This document shows, one piece after another, positions 24,286 through 37,068 of a DNA stretch of 64,000 nucleotides; within the stretch, counting starts at the first letter, position 1; the number at the start of each line of letters is the position of its first letter. The DNA lies in the NCBI GenBank assembly GCA_034509755.1, contig CM067541.1:18464001-18528000 (forward strand), written 5' to 3'. The DNA is from Anisodus tanguticus (lineage: Eukaryota > Streptophyta > Magnoliopsida > Solanales > Solanaceae). Position numbers and translations under genes: made by a program. The notes below the pieces were generated by a model. That model saw only the letters and a program-made list of their open reading frames with translations, did not search any database and had not been told where the DNA came from.

Positions 24286-25480
24286 TATAAGATTAAGATC
24301 TCCCAAGCAGTATGCCCCAAGCAAAATTCAATCCATCTTAACCTGGAGATTTGCTGGTGTAACCGAATAAAAGAGGAGTAATTCAAACCTTTTAAACACC
24401 AAACCAAGTAAACAACGTGCCATTGCAGAGCTTGGACCTTTTTGAAGGAGTAAGATGAGTACAGGGCTATTGATATTTTCAGACTTTTAAACATACATCA
24501 GTAGCTAACTAATACAGAAGGGCAACATAACATGGATCCCTAGCAACAAGGGTCTGTTCACAGTGAGATCATGCTACAGAAGTGGAGAACTTACTAAGTC
24601 CTTTGCCATGGAAACAGATCTGGAGATCCAAAGCTCCATTTCAAGGTAGCATGCTTTACATGGACTGCGTGTAAAGAAGCTTGTCTCACTCACAAAAATA
24701 TTTGACCTATGTAGCAAGTGCTTTTATGTAGACATTCAGAGAGCATCTGCCACTTGTTTTTGAAGTGCCAGGTTACCATGCAATTGTGGTGGAATACTAC
24801 ACCTGCCAAGATCAACAAATGATTTACTGAAGTGCTGGCACAGAAAAGGCCTAAGGAAGAGGAAGCTACTGTGGTGGAATACTATATCTGCATGCATTTG
24901 GTGGACTGTCTGGACTGAAAGAAAATAGATGTATTGAAAATTATGCAAGCTCCACCAACAAGATAAAGTCTAATTGTATATTTTTTTTTTGCTTATGGTG
25001 TAGGATGGACACATAAATGAGGCTGAAACAGTTCTAAAAACATTAGAATCCTACAACATTAGATGGGGCACACTTTTGTTGTTTGTTCATTTGCTACATT
25101 GTACAGTCCCAAAAGCAATTCCTTTGTGATGTTCTAATTTATAAAATTACTTTCTTTTTTGAGAAGCTAATTTATAAAATTACTTTACCTTCTAAAGAAA
25201 AATGATTTCATGGAATTTTAACTCTGGTGAAATGTAATATGAAAGTGATCATGACATTTTAAAGTTGGAAATGCAAGACTGTGCAGTGCTGGAACCAGTA
25301 AAAGGATGGTTTTATTAAAAGGCCAGGTTGTTGAAAAGCCTCTTTCACTGGGCTGCAATAGCAGCAAATATTTCTCTGCATTACATGCAAAAAGGCAAAC
25401 TATGTGTACAAAAAAAAGATTAAACAGGGCAACATGAGTAGTAAAAATGGCATGAGGGGAGCCTTGGAGTAACTGGTAGA

Positions 25481-25657
25481 AGGGGAGCCTTGGAGTAACT
25501 GGTAAAGTTGTTGTCATGTGACCAGGAGGTCATGGGTTCAAGCCGTAGAAACAACCTCTTGTAGAAATGTATGGTAAGGCGTAGACCCTTGTGGTCCGGC
25601 CCTTCCCTGGACCCTGCGCATAGCGGGAGCTTAGTGCACCGGGCTGCCCTTTTTTTT
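25481..25657 (+). mobile_element. TS/SolS-type SINE (tRNA-derived)
   Basis: Begins AGGGGAGCCTTGGAGTAACT, with a pol III A-box region (25492-25503) and B box GGTTCAAGCC (25535-25544). The body GTGGTCCGGCCCTTCCCTGG ... GCATAGCGGGAGC ... CACCGGGCTGCCC is characteristic of solanaceous TS/SolS SINEs. It ends in a T run then AGTTG. The first 26 bp are duplicated directly upstream (25455-25480). Confidence 0.9.
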
Positions 25658-28270
25658 AGTTGCAAACCTTTCTTCTAAATGTGTGAAGTAGACTGAAGAA
25701 CAAGAATAACCTATACCTTCAGGATGAAAGTTAGGTTTCCTTTACATTTATTAAAAGCACTTTTCCAGACAAAGTGTCATCACAAAATACAGACTGCGCA
25801 ACAACTACTTTTCTATTGGCTTATATTAGCAATATGGCAGTTTGATAAATTATAGGAAAGGGGTAGGACAAACCTTGGCAATTTGATAAAATCATCAGAA
25901 CTGTGTAGGACAAACCTTCACCATGTCCAGATTTTCCGTTGATTATCTACAGAAATGACCAGACTGTCTGGAAGGAACTATCATTCTTAATCAGGTTGTC
26001 TCTTCATTTCCTCCATGTAGGATGCAAGGTGTAAATTGAAATACTAAACCCATAAAGAAGGCATCTAATTTGAGAAGGAGATGAAAAGGAAGACAAACCT
26101 CAGCAGGAATATCAAGCATCTCTAAAAAAGCTGTAAAGAAGATCAATTGCTTCCTTTTCTTTTGGGTGGGGGGAGGGGACGTAATTTAACATGGAGAGCA
26201 TGGATTGGTAGGTAATGTGATTTAAGTGGTAAATAAAATTAACAGGCTAATGATGCCTTGTTCTAATTATGTCAGTGCCAAGTGTCTAACATATCTTTTA
26301 ATTAGATTGCTTTTGTATATGTTACATAGTCAATAAATATCTATGTACTTGCCCAACACACATAGAGCCCTTCACTTTACTAATGTTGTCTCAAATGCAA
26401 ACTTGTTCCTTTCCATGCTGCGGAAGTCCTCTGAATCAATAACAGGGTTCAAGCAGGCACCCTAGGTAAAATTAAAGAAGAATCTTAAAGTACTTCTGTT
26501 GAACCCATTCTTGGAGATAGAAGCAAAAAATTATAGGTATTGGAGCGCGCAAGTGATTCCACACTCTCTCCCCGAAATACAAGCAGCCAACGAGAAATGT
26601 CCAGAAACTTCTCTTTCTTAATTGCTTCCTCCCACCAGCCCACCTCACTCCCGAAAAGAATCCTTCAAAGGCTGATTACAGAAGGGATAACTAGACATAA
26701 CCCAATATATATGAGTTTGAAACTAAACCAAAAAAGAAGAATGAAATTGATCAGATGTTTAAGGTTGGTGAAGCCTCTACTCCCTGGGAACGATCTTGTG
26801 CCATGTTGTGATGGCTACAAGCCTCAAATGTCCTTTAGGAATAACCTTTACATTAGATGCAACGTTCACATCCAAATTGAAACACAGATCAATGCAGAAT
26901 AGACTCTAAATTTTGAAGTCCATTAGCAGAATAAAATCTAATATTCCAGTTCATCCTGACATATCTCTTATACTGCAAAAAGCACTCTCTCCAAACTCAA
27001 ACAACTTGCCTAACTTTACTTCACAAGATTCCACTGAATGAATCCTCTAACTCTCAAAATTCTGCCTCAACCACCTGCAGAAACCAGTGCAAACACTAGA
27101 TCAACTTAAACAGAATATGCCAACATTAGTTCCTAAATTCTTTTGTCTCAGCTGCTGCTTAATAATCCAACTGGCGTCCCGTTACCACTGCCCTTTAGCA
27201 TGTCAAGAGAGAATCATAGAAATCCAACTAGCACATCTCTTAGAAGAAGATACAAGTAACTTCTGATATAAAAACTTTATTTCAATATTCACTTGGTCAC
27301 AAAGTTGTGGATCATATTTCCTGAATACACACACACAAATAGTATGTGATAATATAGCTTAACAGGTCAATGGAAACATTTTGGTTAACAATGTGTTAAT
27401 CAGATGTTTAGATGCAAAATCCTACTTGTTTTTTCTTATTACCTTAGTGACAATACTACATACGTTCGTACATTATCTTTGGCTACTTTTCCATTTCTGT
27501 AAGCGGCATTCTATGAAGCTAATACAAGTATTAATATATTTCCACTTCCTTTGTTTATTAATACCTCATGTTATAAGTTGCCCATTTGTGATAGTTCATC
27601 GATGCTATTTATTTTCTTTTCTTTTAAGAAGCTAAATGCTAATTATATACTTAAATTCCTGCAACCTGAAAAAGGAAATCTCCTTATTCCTATTTATTTA
27701 TTATTTTGAATTGGTAAAGTATTATTGATGTCGGAAAAAAAACAGCACTAAGAAAGTGCTGCTTGCATCCAAAACTAAAGGCAAAAAACTAGCAAAAAAG
27801 ATGTAGTAAAGGGAGGAGCACCGAGTCTATGCTATACAAAAGATTCTACGAACTGAAGTGGAAATCTCTTTTTTATTCTTAATTACCTCTCTTTTTTCTT
27901 TTTGATAAAGCTTAATTACTTCTCCTTGATAATTGGAGCATAGGATATTTACAGACCATACGTACACTTCCACGAAACTATTGAAGGACGGGAATACTTG
28001 AAAAAATAAATCCTTAACTGGCAAATTCGTAGAAGAAAAAATAGCAAAAATGGTTGATCATTGGCAGGCAGTGTAGTGAACTTACTGTTGTCCAGATTGT
28101 GTACAGCTTAGAAACACGTCTATCAAAGTGGAAGGCCTGCCTGTATTTGGAAAAGTACATAAGAGATAACGAGTGAAAGATGCTACACATAAAGACCAAG
28201 AACTAAGAAAAAGGAAACAAATGCTTATACGCAAATGTATATATACTCTATATATACATGCATTACATAC

Positions 28271-28300
28271 ATGTGTGTGTGTGTGCATGCGCGTGTGTGT
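28271..28300. repeat. (TG)n microsatellite
   Basis: Alternating TG/CA run with a GCATGCGCG interruption; potentially Z-DNA-prone. Confidence 0.85.
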
Positions 28301-28622
28301 AAAAAAGTAATTATTTAGGTTTCCAGAAAAGTTATGCATTAGTTCAGTTCTGGTTGTCAAAGAAAAGATATATAAAAGCAGTGAGAGGTAAAAAGATAAA
28401 ACTAGTTTCTGACCTTTGCACCTTCTGATAGGCATACTTGTTCTATGACCAGCAACAATTTCAAAGTCCAGCAAGAGGGGCTAATATCGTCTTCATTTCC
28501 AACCTTTATTCCGTTTTCACAACAAGTTATTTTGTTTAGTTGCCTATCAGTTTTTCTTTTTACCCCCATTCGATCAACATATCATTGCCACCTATGCTTT
28601 TCCATAGGATCCGGTAAATCCT

Positions 28623-28669
<47 letters not shown>

Positions 28670-29749
28670 ACCCCTGCTTTTGCCAGCATGACAGCAAGCA
28701 CGGACAATTCAAAATATGATCTCAACTTGTTGTCAAGACCAGCTCCCAGTTGAGATTCTCCGACTACACGGACCGCATTGACTTAAGAGTAATGATACAT
28801 CTTTGAGAGTTAAATACATTGAGACAAAAAGCTAAATATGTGATTAAAGAAATACATCAGCTGAGACATGATATCAAAAGTAACAGCTAACTCTATCAGT
28901 CACACTACACTTCCCAGTCACTGGTCAATTCTAAAGCATAAAAAATCCAACCTTAATTCTCAGTGAATTTATTCTAGCATAACTGCTGCGAGACTGGAAA
29001 CTTCCCAAATTTTAGTGAGAAAGATGAATAATACAAAACAGCAATGTAATTCAAGTAGTTAAACTGACGTCATACAAAATCTTTTAGGAAATGGACAAAT
29101 ATGGAATCTGGAATATCTTAAAAGTCAGTACCTAAGTTATTACACAGTTACCAGTTAGTAGTAAGTTAGGCTTGCATCTCATTGAAGTATTCCTCATGGA
29201 CAGGACAAACAGAGTTCAATGCTTTACTGTATCAGCACAAAGCTGTTTTAAATCCTATTAATTATGCAATATATTACAACCAACATGCTTCACATACAAA
29301 GAGGTACTTTACATAAATCCTACAATTTATAAGCAAATTGAAAGATCAGATAATCGGTGCTTCTAGCAATCGACAAGAACAAAGAAGTTAATGAAGTCAA
29401 ACAGCAAGTCATGTCAAATTGAGAGGTATCCCAGCTTTTATGACCCTGTTGCACTGTGTGAATTATGAGATGGAGGCTCAAACAATGAAGTTCCTTGGTG
29501 TAATTACAAAAGTAAGAGGAGAGACAAAAATCAGCCATAGACACTCAATTAAGCTACTGGAAAAATGTATTGTTAATGTTGAGGTTCCAATCAATTATGA
29601 TGTCGAAGATACATACACATTTAGCTAGTGCATCATTCAGTTTCACCTTTCAGCTGAAGTACTAGGATACATAATTATTCCTGCAAAACTGTTCTAAATT
29701 TGCTCATTGACTATAAATTACAGGAGAATGCAGATACCCAGAGAGAATT

Positions 29750-30055
29750 ACGCTAATGATACAACAGTGCAACCAACAAGGGCATTCTTTTGTCAAGTCC
29801 CTCCCAGTGGTTGCTAACGAATGGGGTGCCTCTGGCCAAAATTAAGGGCCTGCAGCAGGTCAAACAAAGATTCCTGGATCTTGTCCTTATCACCTTGAAC
29901 GAGACAAAGTTTGACCTCAACAGCTGCTTACTGGATCAAAAGGCCGTGAAGAAAACTGTAGCAGAGTGACTGCACAAAACTTGGAAAGAACTGTGCCCTC
30001 TGATCCAGTTGGGACTGGTACAAGCTTGACCTGAAGACAGCAAAGTGCACATGTC
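29750..30055 (-). other. Probable 3' UTR of the TADA1-like gene
   Basis: Unique sequence directly downstream of the stop codon on the minus strand, with composition similar to the gene and no other frame of note. Extent not determined. Confidence 0.4.
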
Positions 30056-31318
30056 TTATTCCTCAACTGCATGTGTTACTTTCTCCAGCAGCAGTGGCCA
30101 GTCTTCACCAAGTTGCTGGGGGTTCAGCTCCATGGCAACCCTAAAATCCTGCAATGATACCAGGCTACCAGGAGCATGTTCGTGCACAGCTTCTGACGAT
30201 CTACCACCATTCATCTGTAAATGATGACCTGGTCTGAGACCATTAACGAGCTTCATATAAGTCTGCTGCTTCTTGATGTTGTTTGTTGTAGGTCCATGCC
30301 CTGACCTAACTCCCACAAGTTGGAGACAAGATTTGATTAAACCTTTTAAGTAAGAATCCAAACCATTATTCAACAGATTGGCACAATCCGCGGCCACCCC
30401 ATCAAGGCCCTGTTCTGCAGCAATCTGCTCCATGCGTTCTCTCAGAGTTACACTGTCCAACAAAGCACAAAAACTAGAAGAGCTAACACAACTACTACTT
30501 GTTGCTAAAGGTACTGGTCTACGTGCTCCACCTACACTAACAGGGAAAAATGGAACCCCAAGGGGAGCTTGGAGTTGACTCCTAGCATTCATCTCTTTTC
30601 CATCATCTCTAGATTTGTCTTTTTTGTTCTGTAAAGATACTGAATTTTCCAGTGATCTCTTCATAACAGAAAATTTGGCAGTTTCTTGATTGAATCCCTG
30701 CCTTTCATCATCTGTTTGCTGCATGATTCCTTGATGATGCTTCCCCGCCCCCTTGACATTAGGTGGATTCAAATTCCCATTTTCCTTAATAATTTCGAAG
30801 TCACTCGATTCCATCATCGTCGTTTGTTGAAAAGATAAACTAGTCTTCCCATTTGGTGTAAGCACACTACGACGATCCCCAGCCCTACAATCACGAAATC
30901 CTGTCCTGGCCTTCTTAGGAGATAATGGCAACACGTCGCCATTGGACAAACCCGGTTGACCTGAAGCCTGGATTGAGGAAACATGCACTCCATTTTGGTC
31001 ATAAGCATCATCTAAAGGCTCTTTACTGCCAACCGCTACACCAGGCTTCACAATACCACCTTCACTAACTGGTGGAGGGACTTTTGCATTACAGGCATTT
31101 CTCAGAATAGAACGAATGAACTGATTATGCAACGGAATGTTTTCTCTCCCCAAGATCCTAAAACAAAGCTTATCGAACTCAACCTTGCTTATCTTCAAGC
31201 TCAATAACCTACTTAAGTAGTGAAAGTACTGTTTTGACCCCTCTGGTCCAAGTTTCTTCACTATCTGAGCTTTCAATTCAGAAAGAATAATCCGAGAATG
31301 CTGGTGTGGCGGTTGCAT
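30056..31318 (-). CDS. SAGA complex Ada1/TADA1-like transcriptional co-activator subunit
   Basis: A single uninterrupted 420-residue frame. I chose the Met at 31318 because the family homology starts there (QPPHQHSRIILSELKAQIVK). The upstream Met at 31384 adds 22 residues that lie across a likely splice acceptor. Residues 8-80 form the Tad1/Hfi1 N-terminal region (KKLGPEGSKQYFHYL, SKVEFDKLCFRILGRENIPL, HNQFIRSILRNACNAKVP). Residues 81-285 are Ser/Lys-rich and probably disordered. Residues 287-337 (LRERMEQIAAEQGLDGVAAD, NNGLDSYLKGLIKSCLQLVG) fit the histone-fold segment. The end carries QDFRVAMELNPQQLGEDWPL. In yeast and animals Ada1 pairs with Taf12 in SAGA, a nuclear histone acetyltransferase co-activator. 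Plant members are annotated by this homology. No sign of decay, so it is the best-supported gene in the window. Confidence 0.9.
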   Translation of the reverse strand: MQPPHQHSRIILSELKAQIVKKLGPEGSKQYFHYLSRLLSLKISKVEFDKLCFRILGRENIPLHNQFIRSILRNACNAKVPPPVSEGGIVKPGVAVGSKEPLDDAYDQNGVHVSSIQASGQPGLSNGDVLPLSPKKARTGFRDCRAGDRRSVLTPNGKTSLSFQQTTMMESSDFEIIKENGNLNPPNVKGAGKHHQGIMQQTDDERQGFNQETAKFSVMKRSLENSVSLQNKKDKSRDDGKEMNARSQLQAPLGVPFFPVSVGGARRPVPLATSSSCVSSSSFCALLDSVTLRERMEQIAAEQGLDGVAADCANLLNNGLDSYLKGLIKSCLQLVGVRSGHGPTTNNIKKQQTYMKLVNGLRPGHHLQMNGGRSSEAVHEHAPGSLVSLQDFRVAMELNPQQLGEDWPLLLEKVTHAVEE

Positions 31319-32300
31319 CTCCGTCAATACATATATTCCACAGACAACAAGCCAAAAATTCAATCTTTCCCACTGCTCGAACAAACAGAAGGCAAATAGT
31401 TCTCACCCAATTCACTACTAAATTAGGGTTTTTCCATAATTCCACAAACCCATAACACAAACAACATTAAATCCCTCTAACATCAATCCCAGCATTGCCA
31501 AATCAAAACCCATCTCAAACCCTCTAACTTTTAACAGTTTAAGGATAAGAGGGTTTGAGTTCCAAATCAAAGATCCAATTTTTCAACTAACTCTCCCTCC
31601 AAAAATCCCAAATCCTAAAAAAAATTAAATTCCAAAATTCAAGAAACCACCAACCCAATATCCAAAATCAAAACTTTAACGTACCCAAACCCTCCATTTC
31701 CACCAAATTACAAATACCACCCTGTAATTCCAAGTAAACCCTCAACTTTATTCCCTCAATACAATAACTTCAAATTCCCAATAATTCACCTAAAAACACC
31801 CAAAATGTCACCTTTTGCTAAAACACAAAACTTGAAGTGACCCACTTTAACTTCAAATTTATTCTATAGGGAAATTGGGTTAAAAGAACAAAGCTTTAGC
31901 TTACCTTAAATTGGGTTGACCTTATTTGAGCTTCTTGAAACTGATTCTAAATTAAAGATTCAATGCTTTTTACCACTCTTTTATTTGTTCATTGGAAACC
32001 CATATAGCTTCTTCTTGTTCCATTCCATTGCTTTACAACATTGTTTGGCATTTGAGATTATCCCTTTTGCTCTGTTAATTAATCAAGAAATTGGAAGACC
32101 CACACTTTCCTTTGTTTATTTCTCTGATCTCTCTCTATTCTTCTTCTTCCTTTCTTCTTTGAATCGGGGGACTCTTTTTTCGTTTTTGTGTCTGATTAGA
32201 AAAACAATTATACTATGTTTTCTTTTTCTTTGTTTTCCTTTCAATGTAATTTTTTCTAAGTTATATAATGATATATATTATATTTTGGTTTCCTCTCTTC
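31319..32300 (-). promoter_or_regulatory. 5' leader region with probable UTR intron and promoter of the TADA1-like gene
   Basis: On the minus strand a GTAAGC donor lies at about 31905 after CAACCCAATTTAAG. A plausible acceptor, TTCTGTTTGTTCGAGCAG, ends near 31374, giving a ~530 bp intron just upstream of the start codon. 32080-32170 read on the minus strand is GA-rich (GAAGAAGAAG), like many plant 5' UTRs. Both splice sites are inferred. Confidence 0.5.
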
Positions 32301-32689
32301 TTTGCATATAATTGTTTTTACAATATCTACGCTCTTACTATCTCGTGGTATAACACGCGAGTGGTTATTGGGTGGTTAGTGAGGCGTGCCCGTTGTAATA
32401 TATATTGAGTAATATGTTTTTAAGGATAATTTTAGCATTTGAGTTTGGTTTTTGTTTAGTTTAATAATGAGACGACCACGACGACGACAACAACATAAGC
32501 AATGTAATTTTATGAGGTGGGGTCTGAGGAATGTAGAGTGTACACAGATCTTATTTCTACCTTAAGAGGTGAGGAGTTTGTTTCCGAAAGACCCCGGCTT
32601 AAGAAAAAAAAAAGGTCGGAGAAGGTTTGAAGAAAGTAAAATAAAGAGATAATGACAAAATACTCTAAGAATTATAAGTATAATATTGT
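32301..32689. other. AT-rich intergenic DNA
   Basis: Contains a weak ACGACGACGACAAC run at about 32475 and a poly-A tract near 32605. No gene seen. Confidence 0.5.
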
Positions 32690-32860
32690 GTTTAAACTAA
32701 TTAAAATTTAAGAATATTTTTCATAAATGTATTAATTTCAATGCCCTATAATAGTTATCTTGATTTCTGAACACATTAAGAAAATTATTAGAATCGCAAG
32801 CGTAACAATATACTATAATTTTTTTGCGTAACACATTAATTTACCAATTGAATTTGTGGG
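32690..32860. repeat. Left part of a ~197 bp tandem repeat interrupted by copia
   Basis: Carries ACATTAAGAAAATTATTAGAATCGCA and ACAATATACTATAATTTTTT, which recur at 38780-38870 and 38975-39025. It breaks at TGTGGG where the copia LTR starts. Confidence 0.8.
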
Positions 32861-33407
32861 TGTTAGTGTCAATCTAGTATCATCAATGATGAAATGAATT
32901 GAGCACAATAATAGAATAATAACTCAAAATAACTTGAAATCAACAACAATGAATTCAACAAATTGAAAACACATACTAACTTGGTGTCGATAGAGGCCTG
33001 CTTGATGCAGTGTCCTAAGATAAAAATTCGCCCCACTTGTGCTGCAGTTTTACGGACGTTTGTCTAGAGGATACAACTATCTAAGTGAGAGTTCTAGCAC
33101 AAGAACTTCACTTCTGGCGAATTTACTATATGTGTTCTTCAGAAACTTGTTTTGAAGAAGAAGAAGAAGTAGAACCCACAATCTTAAATCATTAATTGTG
33201 AAAAAACTAATTGATTGTAGTTTTTTCTGTCTTGTTGTGTATATGTATCCAACCAAGTGATCAACCTTCTTTATATAGAGTAGCATATGAATAGTTACAA
33301 CCATTCATACCAAAGGTTGTAATTGTTCTGAAAAGTTGCAACCTTTGATTCGAATTTTCTGTCCGTTGATCACTTTATTTCTTCTTAATTCTATACAAGT
33401 TCCAACA
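32861..33407 (-). repeat. 3' LTR of the copia element
   Basis: On the plus strand TGTTAGTGTCAATC ... AAGTTCCAACA, near-identical to 38119-38663. Just outside it (about 33408-33418) the minus strand reads ATGTGGGGTAT, the probable polypurine tract. Confidence 0.95.
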
Positions 33408-34002
33408 ATACCCCACATTTTCTATTCAAACATCAACAATGCCCCACATTTGGATAGAAAATAAGATAATAAGGAACTTTTCGTTATTTCTGAACAACGC
33501 GATATGACATGCATCGGAAAAGGTGTCTGGTGGACTTGAACCGTTCGTAGTGAATACCTATCGGATCTACTTTGTGAAATAGTGGACGAAATGTCTTAAA
33601 CTATTCACGTTTTGTAGTAAATCAAGACAACAAGTATCACACAGATCATATCAACATATTTCAATTCTTACGGTTGTGTTCATTTCGGTCGTGAACAACT
33701 CCTTCTTCGTGAGATTTTCTAGAGAACATAGCCATATCGGTTCTCCCAGATGCGACCCCACATCAATCTCATATAGGTAATACCAAACAAGAATAGTCCG
33801 TACTATCCCACCATAGGCTTTTAGTATTATTAAGAATAAGATTCAGCCCTTAAAATATCAACGGATTAACACACTTAGTACACCATAGGAATGAGCATAT
33901 GTGTGTTTTATGCTCCTTGAGTCTTCCCCAACTAGTTTTCCTATTGAACCTAAACCATGGGATCTCCAATTATGATAGGTTAGGTTTCCGCCAGTTAACG
34001 AC

Positions 34003-37000
34003 TCATTGTGTTGGCTTTAAGCCCATTCCCCTCGATGTAAATACGACTTGCTCTCTGTTAAGGCATTTTGTCAAAGGATCCGCTATATTGTCCTTTGATC
34101 TCACATAATCAATGGAAATAATTCCATTCTTCAGCAAGCTTCGTATTGTATTATGACGTCGCCTTATATGTCTCGACTTGCCATTGTATATCTGATTCTT
34201 TGCCCTCGTCAGGGTAGCCATACTATCACAATGTATGCAAATGGCTGTCACAAGCTTTGTCCACAATGGAATACCTTCTAGGAAGTTTCTGAGCCATTCT
34301 GCCTCTTCGGCAGCTTTGTTTAAGGCTGCAAACTCTGCTTCCATAGTTGATCGCGTATTTACCGTTTACTTTGATGATTTCCAATATATCGACGCTCCAC
34401 CAAGTGTAAATACATAACCACTTGTGGACTTACTTTCCGACTGGTTGGACATCTAATTAGCATCACAATATCCTTCTAACACAGGAGGATATTTTGTATA
34501 ATGCAATCCATAGTTCATTGTATGCTGTAGATATCAGAGTGTTCGTCTTAGTGCAAACCAATGATCCTTTCCACGATTATGTGAGTATCGACTTAGTCGA
34601 CTCACTGTATATGCTAAATCCGATCTCGTACAATTCATTATGTACATCAAGCTTCCAAGAACTTGTGTATACTCCAATTGAGACACACTTTCACCTTCAT
34701 TTTTCTTAAGGTGACTAGCGGGATCAAATGGTGTAACAACCGGTCGATCAGCATAGTGTCCAAATCTTCTGAGGACCTTTTCAACATAATGGGATTGTGT
34801 TAAGATGTAACCATCAGAATTCTTTTGAATTCTAATACCAAGAATGACATCCGATATTCCCATATCTTTCATATCAAAAGCGGCATGCAACATCTTCTTA
34901 GTTTGGTTAATTACATCTTTATCTGTTCCCATAATTAGCATATCATCAACACATAAGCATATAATGACACATGCATCTTTACATTGTTTAATGTAGACAC
35001 ATTTATCACATTCATTTATTTGAAAACCATTTGATAATAACGTATTATCAAACTTTTCATGCCATTGCTTTGGAGCTTGTTTAAGTCCATATAAAGACTT
35101 AATCAATTTACAAACCTTTCGTTCTTGACCTTTAACAACAAACCCTTCGGGTTGTTCCATATAAATTTCTTCATCTAATTCACCATTCAAGAATGCGGCC
35201 TTCACATCCATTTGGTGTATTTCCAAATTGTGAATCGCCGCTATAGCAATTAACGTTCTTATAGACGTAATTCTCGTTACTGGTGAGTAGGTATCAAAGA
35301 AATCTACACCGTCTTTTTGTCAAAACCCTTTGGCTACTATACGAGCTTTGTATTTTTCTATTGTATCATCAGACCTTAATTTCCGTTTGAAAATCCATTT
35401 ATGGCCTAGTAGTTTTTGTCCCAAAGGGAGATCAACCAATATCCATGTATTATTTTGCACAATGGATTCTACCTCACTTTGAATAGCCTCTTTCCAATAA
35501 GGTGCTTCGGATTATTCCATAGCAGCCCTATATGTTTGAGGTTCTCCTTCAACGGAAAAGGTCATGAAGTCCGGTCCAAAATCTTTGAAAATTTTCCCAC
35601 GTTTACTCCTTCGTGGTTCAGAGATTTTTTCTTGAAGAGGTGAAATAAGATTTCCATCATTATTAGTGTTTTGGTTTGACTCATCTTGAGGCAATGTCAT
35701 TTTCTTATGATTAGGAACACTTTTATCCTTGTCTTTGTAAGGAAAAATATCCTCAAAAAATTCTGCTTCAGCAGATTCCATAAGTGTGTTTTTGTGAATA
35801 CCTTCAACATCGGAATGATACACCAAAAACTTATATGTTGCACTATTAGTGGCATGACCAATATATATGCAATCCACCATTTTTGGTCCAAGTTTAGTTC
35901 TCTTTGGTAAGGGAACTTGAACTTTCGCTAGGCAACCCCACACTTTCATCCGTTTTGATCTTCCTCTCCATAACTCATAGGGAGATTGGTCATTTTTCTT
36001 TTGAGGAATTTTGTTCAATATCATATTTGCAGTAATTAACGCCTCACCCCATAGACTAAGGGGTGCACCCGAACTAATCAACATTGAATTCATCATATTC
36101 TTCAATGTTCTATTTTTACATTTGGCAACTCCATTTTGTTTTGGAGTATATGTCGCAGTGGTTTGATGAACTATACCATGAGTAGAACAGAATTCTTTGA
36201 ACTCATTTGATTGATATTCACCACCTCTGTCTGACCTTAGAATCTTAATTATTTTGTCAAGTTGGTTTTCCACTTCTGCTTTGTATGTTTTAAACATGTT
36301 CAAAGCCTCATCTTTGGTATGTATTAAGTATACATAACAAAATTTACTGCAATCATCTATGAATGATATATAGTAATTCTTTCCTCCACGAGATGAGGTT
36401 GCTTGGTAATCACATAAATCACTATGAATTAAACCAAGCACTTCATTTGATTTCACTACAGATTTATGAGGATGACTTGCATATTTTGATTCTATGCAAA
36501 CTCCACACTTAGTCATTTTGTTCATAAAGCAATTTGGCAATATGCCTAACTTCACCATTCTTTGTAAAGAGCGATAATTAACATGGCCTAATCGTGAATG
36601 CCATAAAGAAGGGGAATCAATCATATACATAGAAGCAATGCTAGTGCCTGCATTTTTATTAATAATGGCAATTGTCTTAGTAGGTACAACAGATAGTTTG
36701 AAGAGTCCCTCACTGAGGTAACCCTTCCCTACATACAACCCACCCTTGGTGAGTACAAATTTGTCAGATTCAAATACAATTTTGAAGTTCTTGTTACTAA
36801 GAACAGGCCCAGAAATCAAATTCTTACAAATTTCAGGCACGTGCAACACATTAGTGAGCACAAGATCATTCCCGGAAGTGAGTTGTAAAGTCACATTCCC
36901 TTTCCCTTCCACTTTCACAGAAGCAACATTCCCTACGAACAATGGTTCTCCATCCTTGATGGCCTGGTAGGATGAAAACATATCATTTTCAGAACATACG

Positions 37001-37068
37001 TGCATTGTAGCACCCGTGTCCATCCACCAATCGGTTGAATTTGTAACCAAATTTGCTTGAGCCGCCAC
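34003..37068 (-). pseudogene. Copia pol: protease, integrase, reverse transcriptase, RNase H (broken)
   Basis: From 37068 leftward: protease DTGATMHVCSE; GAG-pre-integrase LWHSRLGHVNYRSL; integrase IHSDLCD, LRSDRGGEYQS and PKQNGVAKCKNRTL. The last should carry Glu in the D-D-35-E triad but has Lys. In the same frame a TAA at 35512 and a TGA at about 35321 break the link into reverse transcriptase: EIHQMDVKAAFLNGELDEEI, PEGFVVKGQERKV, LYGLKQAPKQWHEKFDN, and CVDD in place of YVDD. RNase H follows, interrupted near 34345-34533: MEAEFAALNKAAEEAEWL, HIRRRHNTIRSLL and the tail SRGMGLKPTQ. Positions 33408-34002 hold no coding sequence. Confidence 0.92.

Larger units (their letters stand above)
21173..29749. 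other. Gene-poor intergenic region
   Basis: Contains MITEs (22590, 24044), a SINE (25481), a tandem duplication (22172) and a TG microsatellite (28271). An AT-rich direct repeat of ATATTATAGTTATAATA lies at 21880-21925. Open frames of 60-130 codons exist (e.g. 26540-26902) but none resembles a known protein or shows plausible splice structure. Unspliced non-coding transcripts cannot be excluded from sequence alone. Confidence 0.5.

Noticed and set aside
26540..26902. 120-codon plus-strand frame
   Set aside because: No recognisable domain, ordinary AT-rich surroundings and no splice or promoter support.
28082..28474. 130-codon minus-strand frame
   Set aside because: It reads through a TG/CA microsatellite (HTHTH-like stretch) and has no homology I recognise.
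28600..28660. Possible pol III B box (GGTTCAAATCC) suggesting another SINE or tRNA
   Set aside because: No A box at the right distance, no SINE body and no cloverleaf that I could build.
31916..32311. 131-codon plus-strand frame rich in Phe/Leu
   Set aside because: Antisense of the GA-rich leader of the TADA1-like gene; composition artefact.
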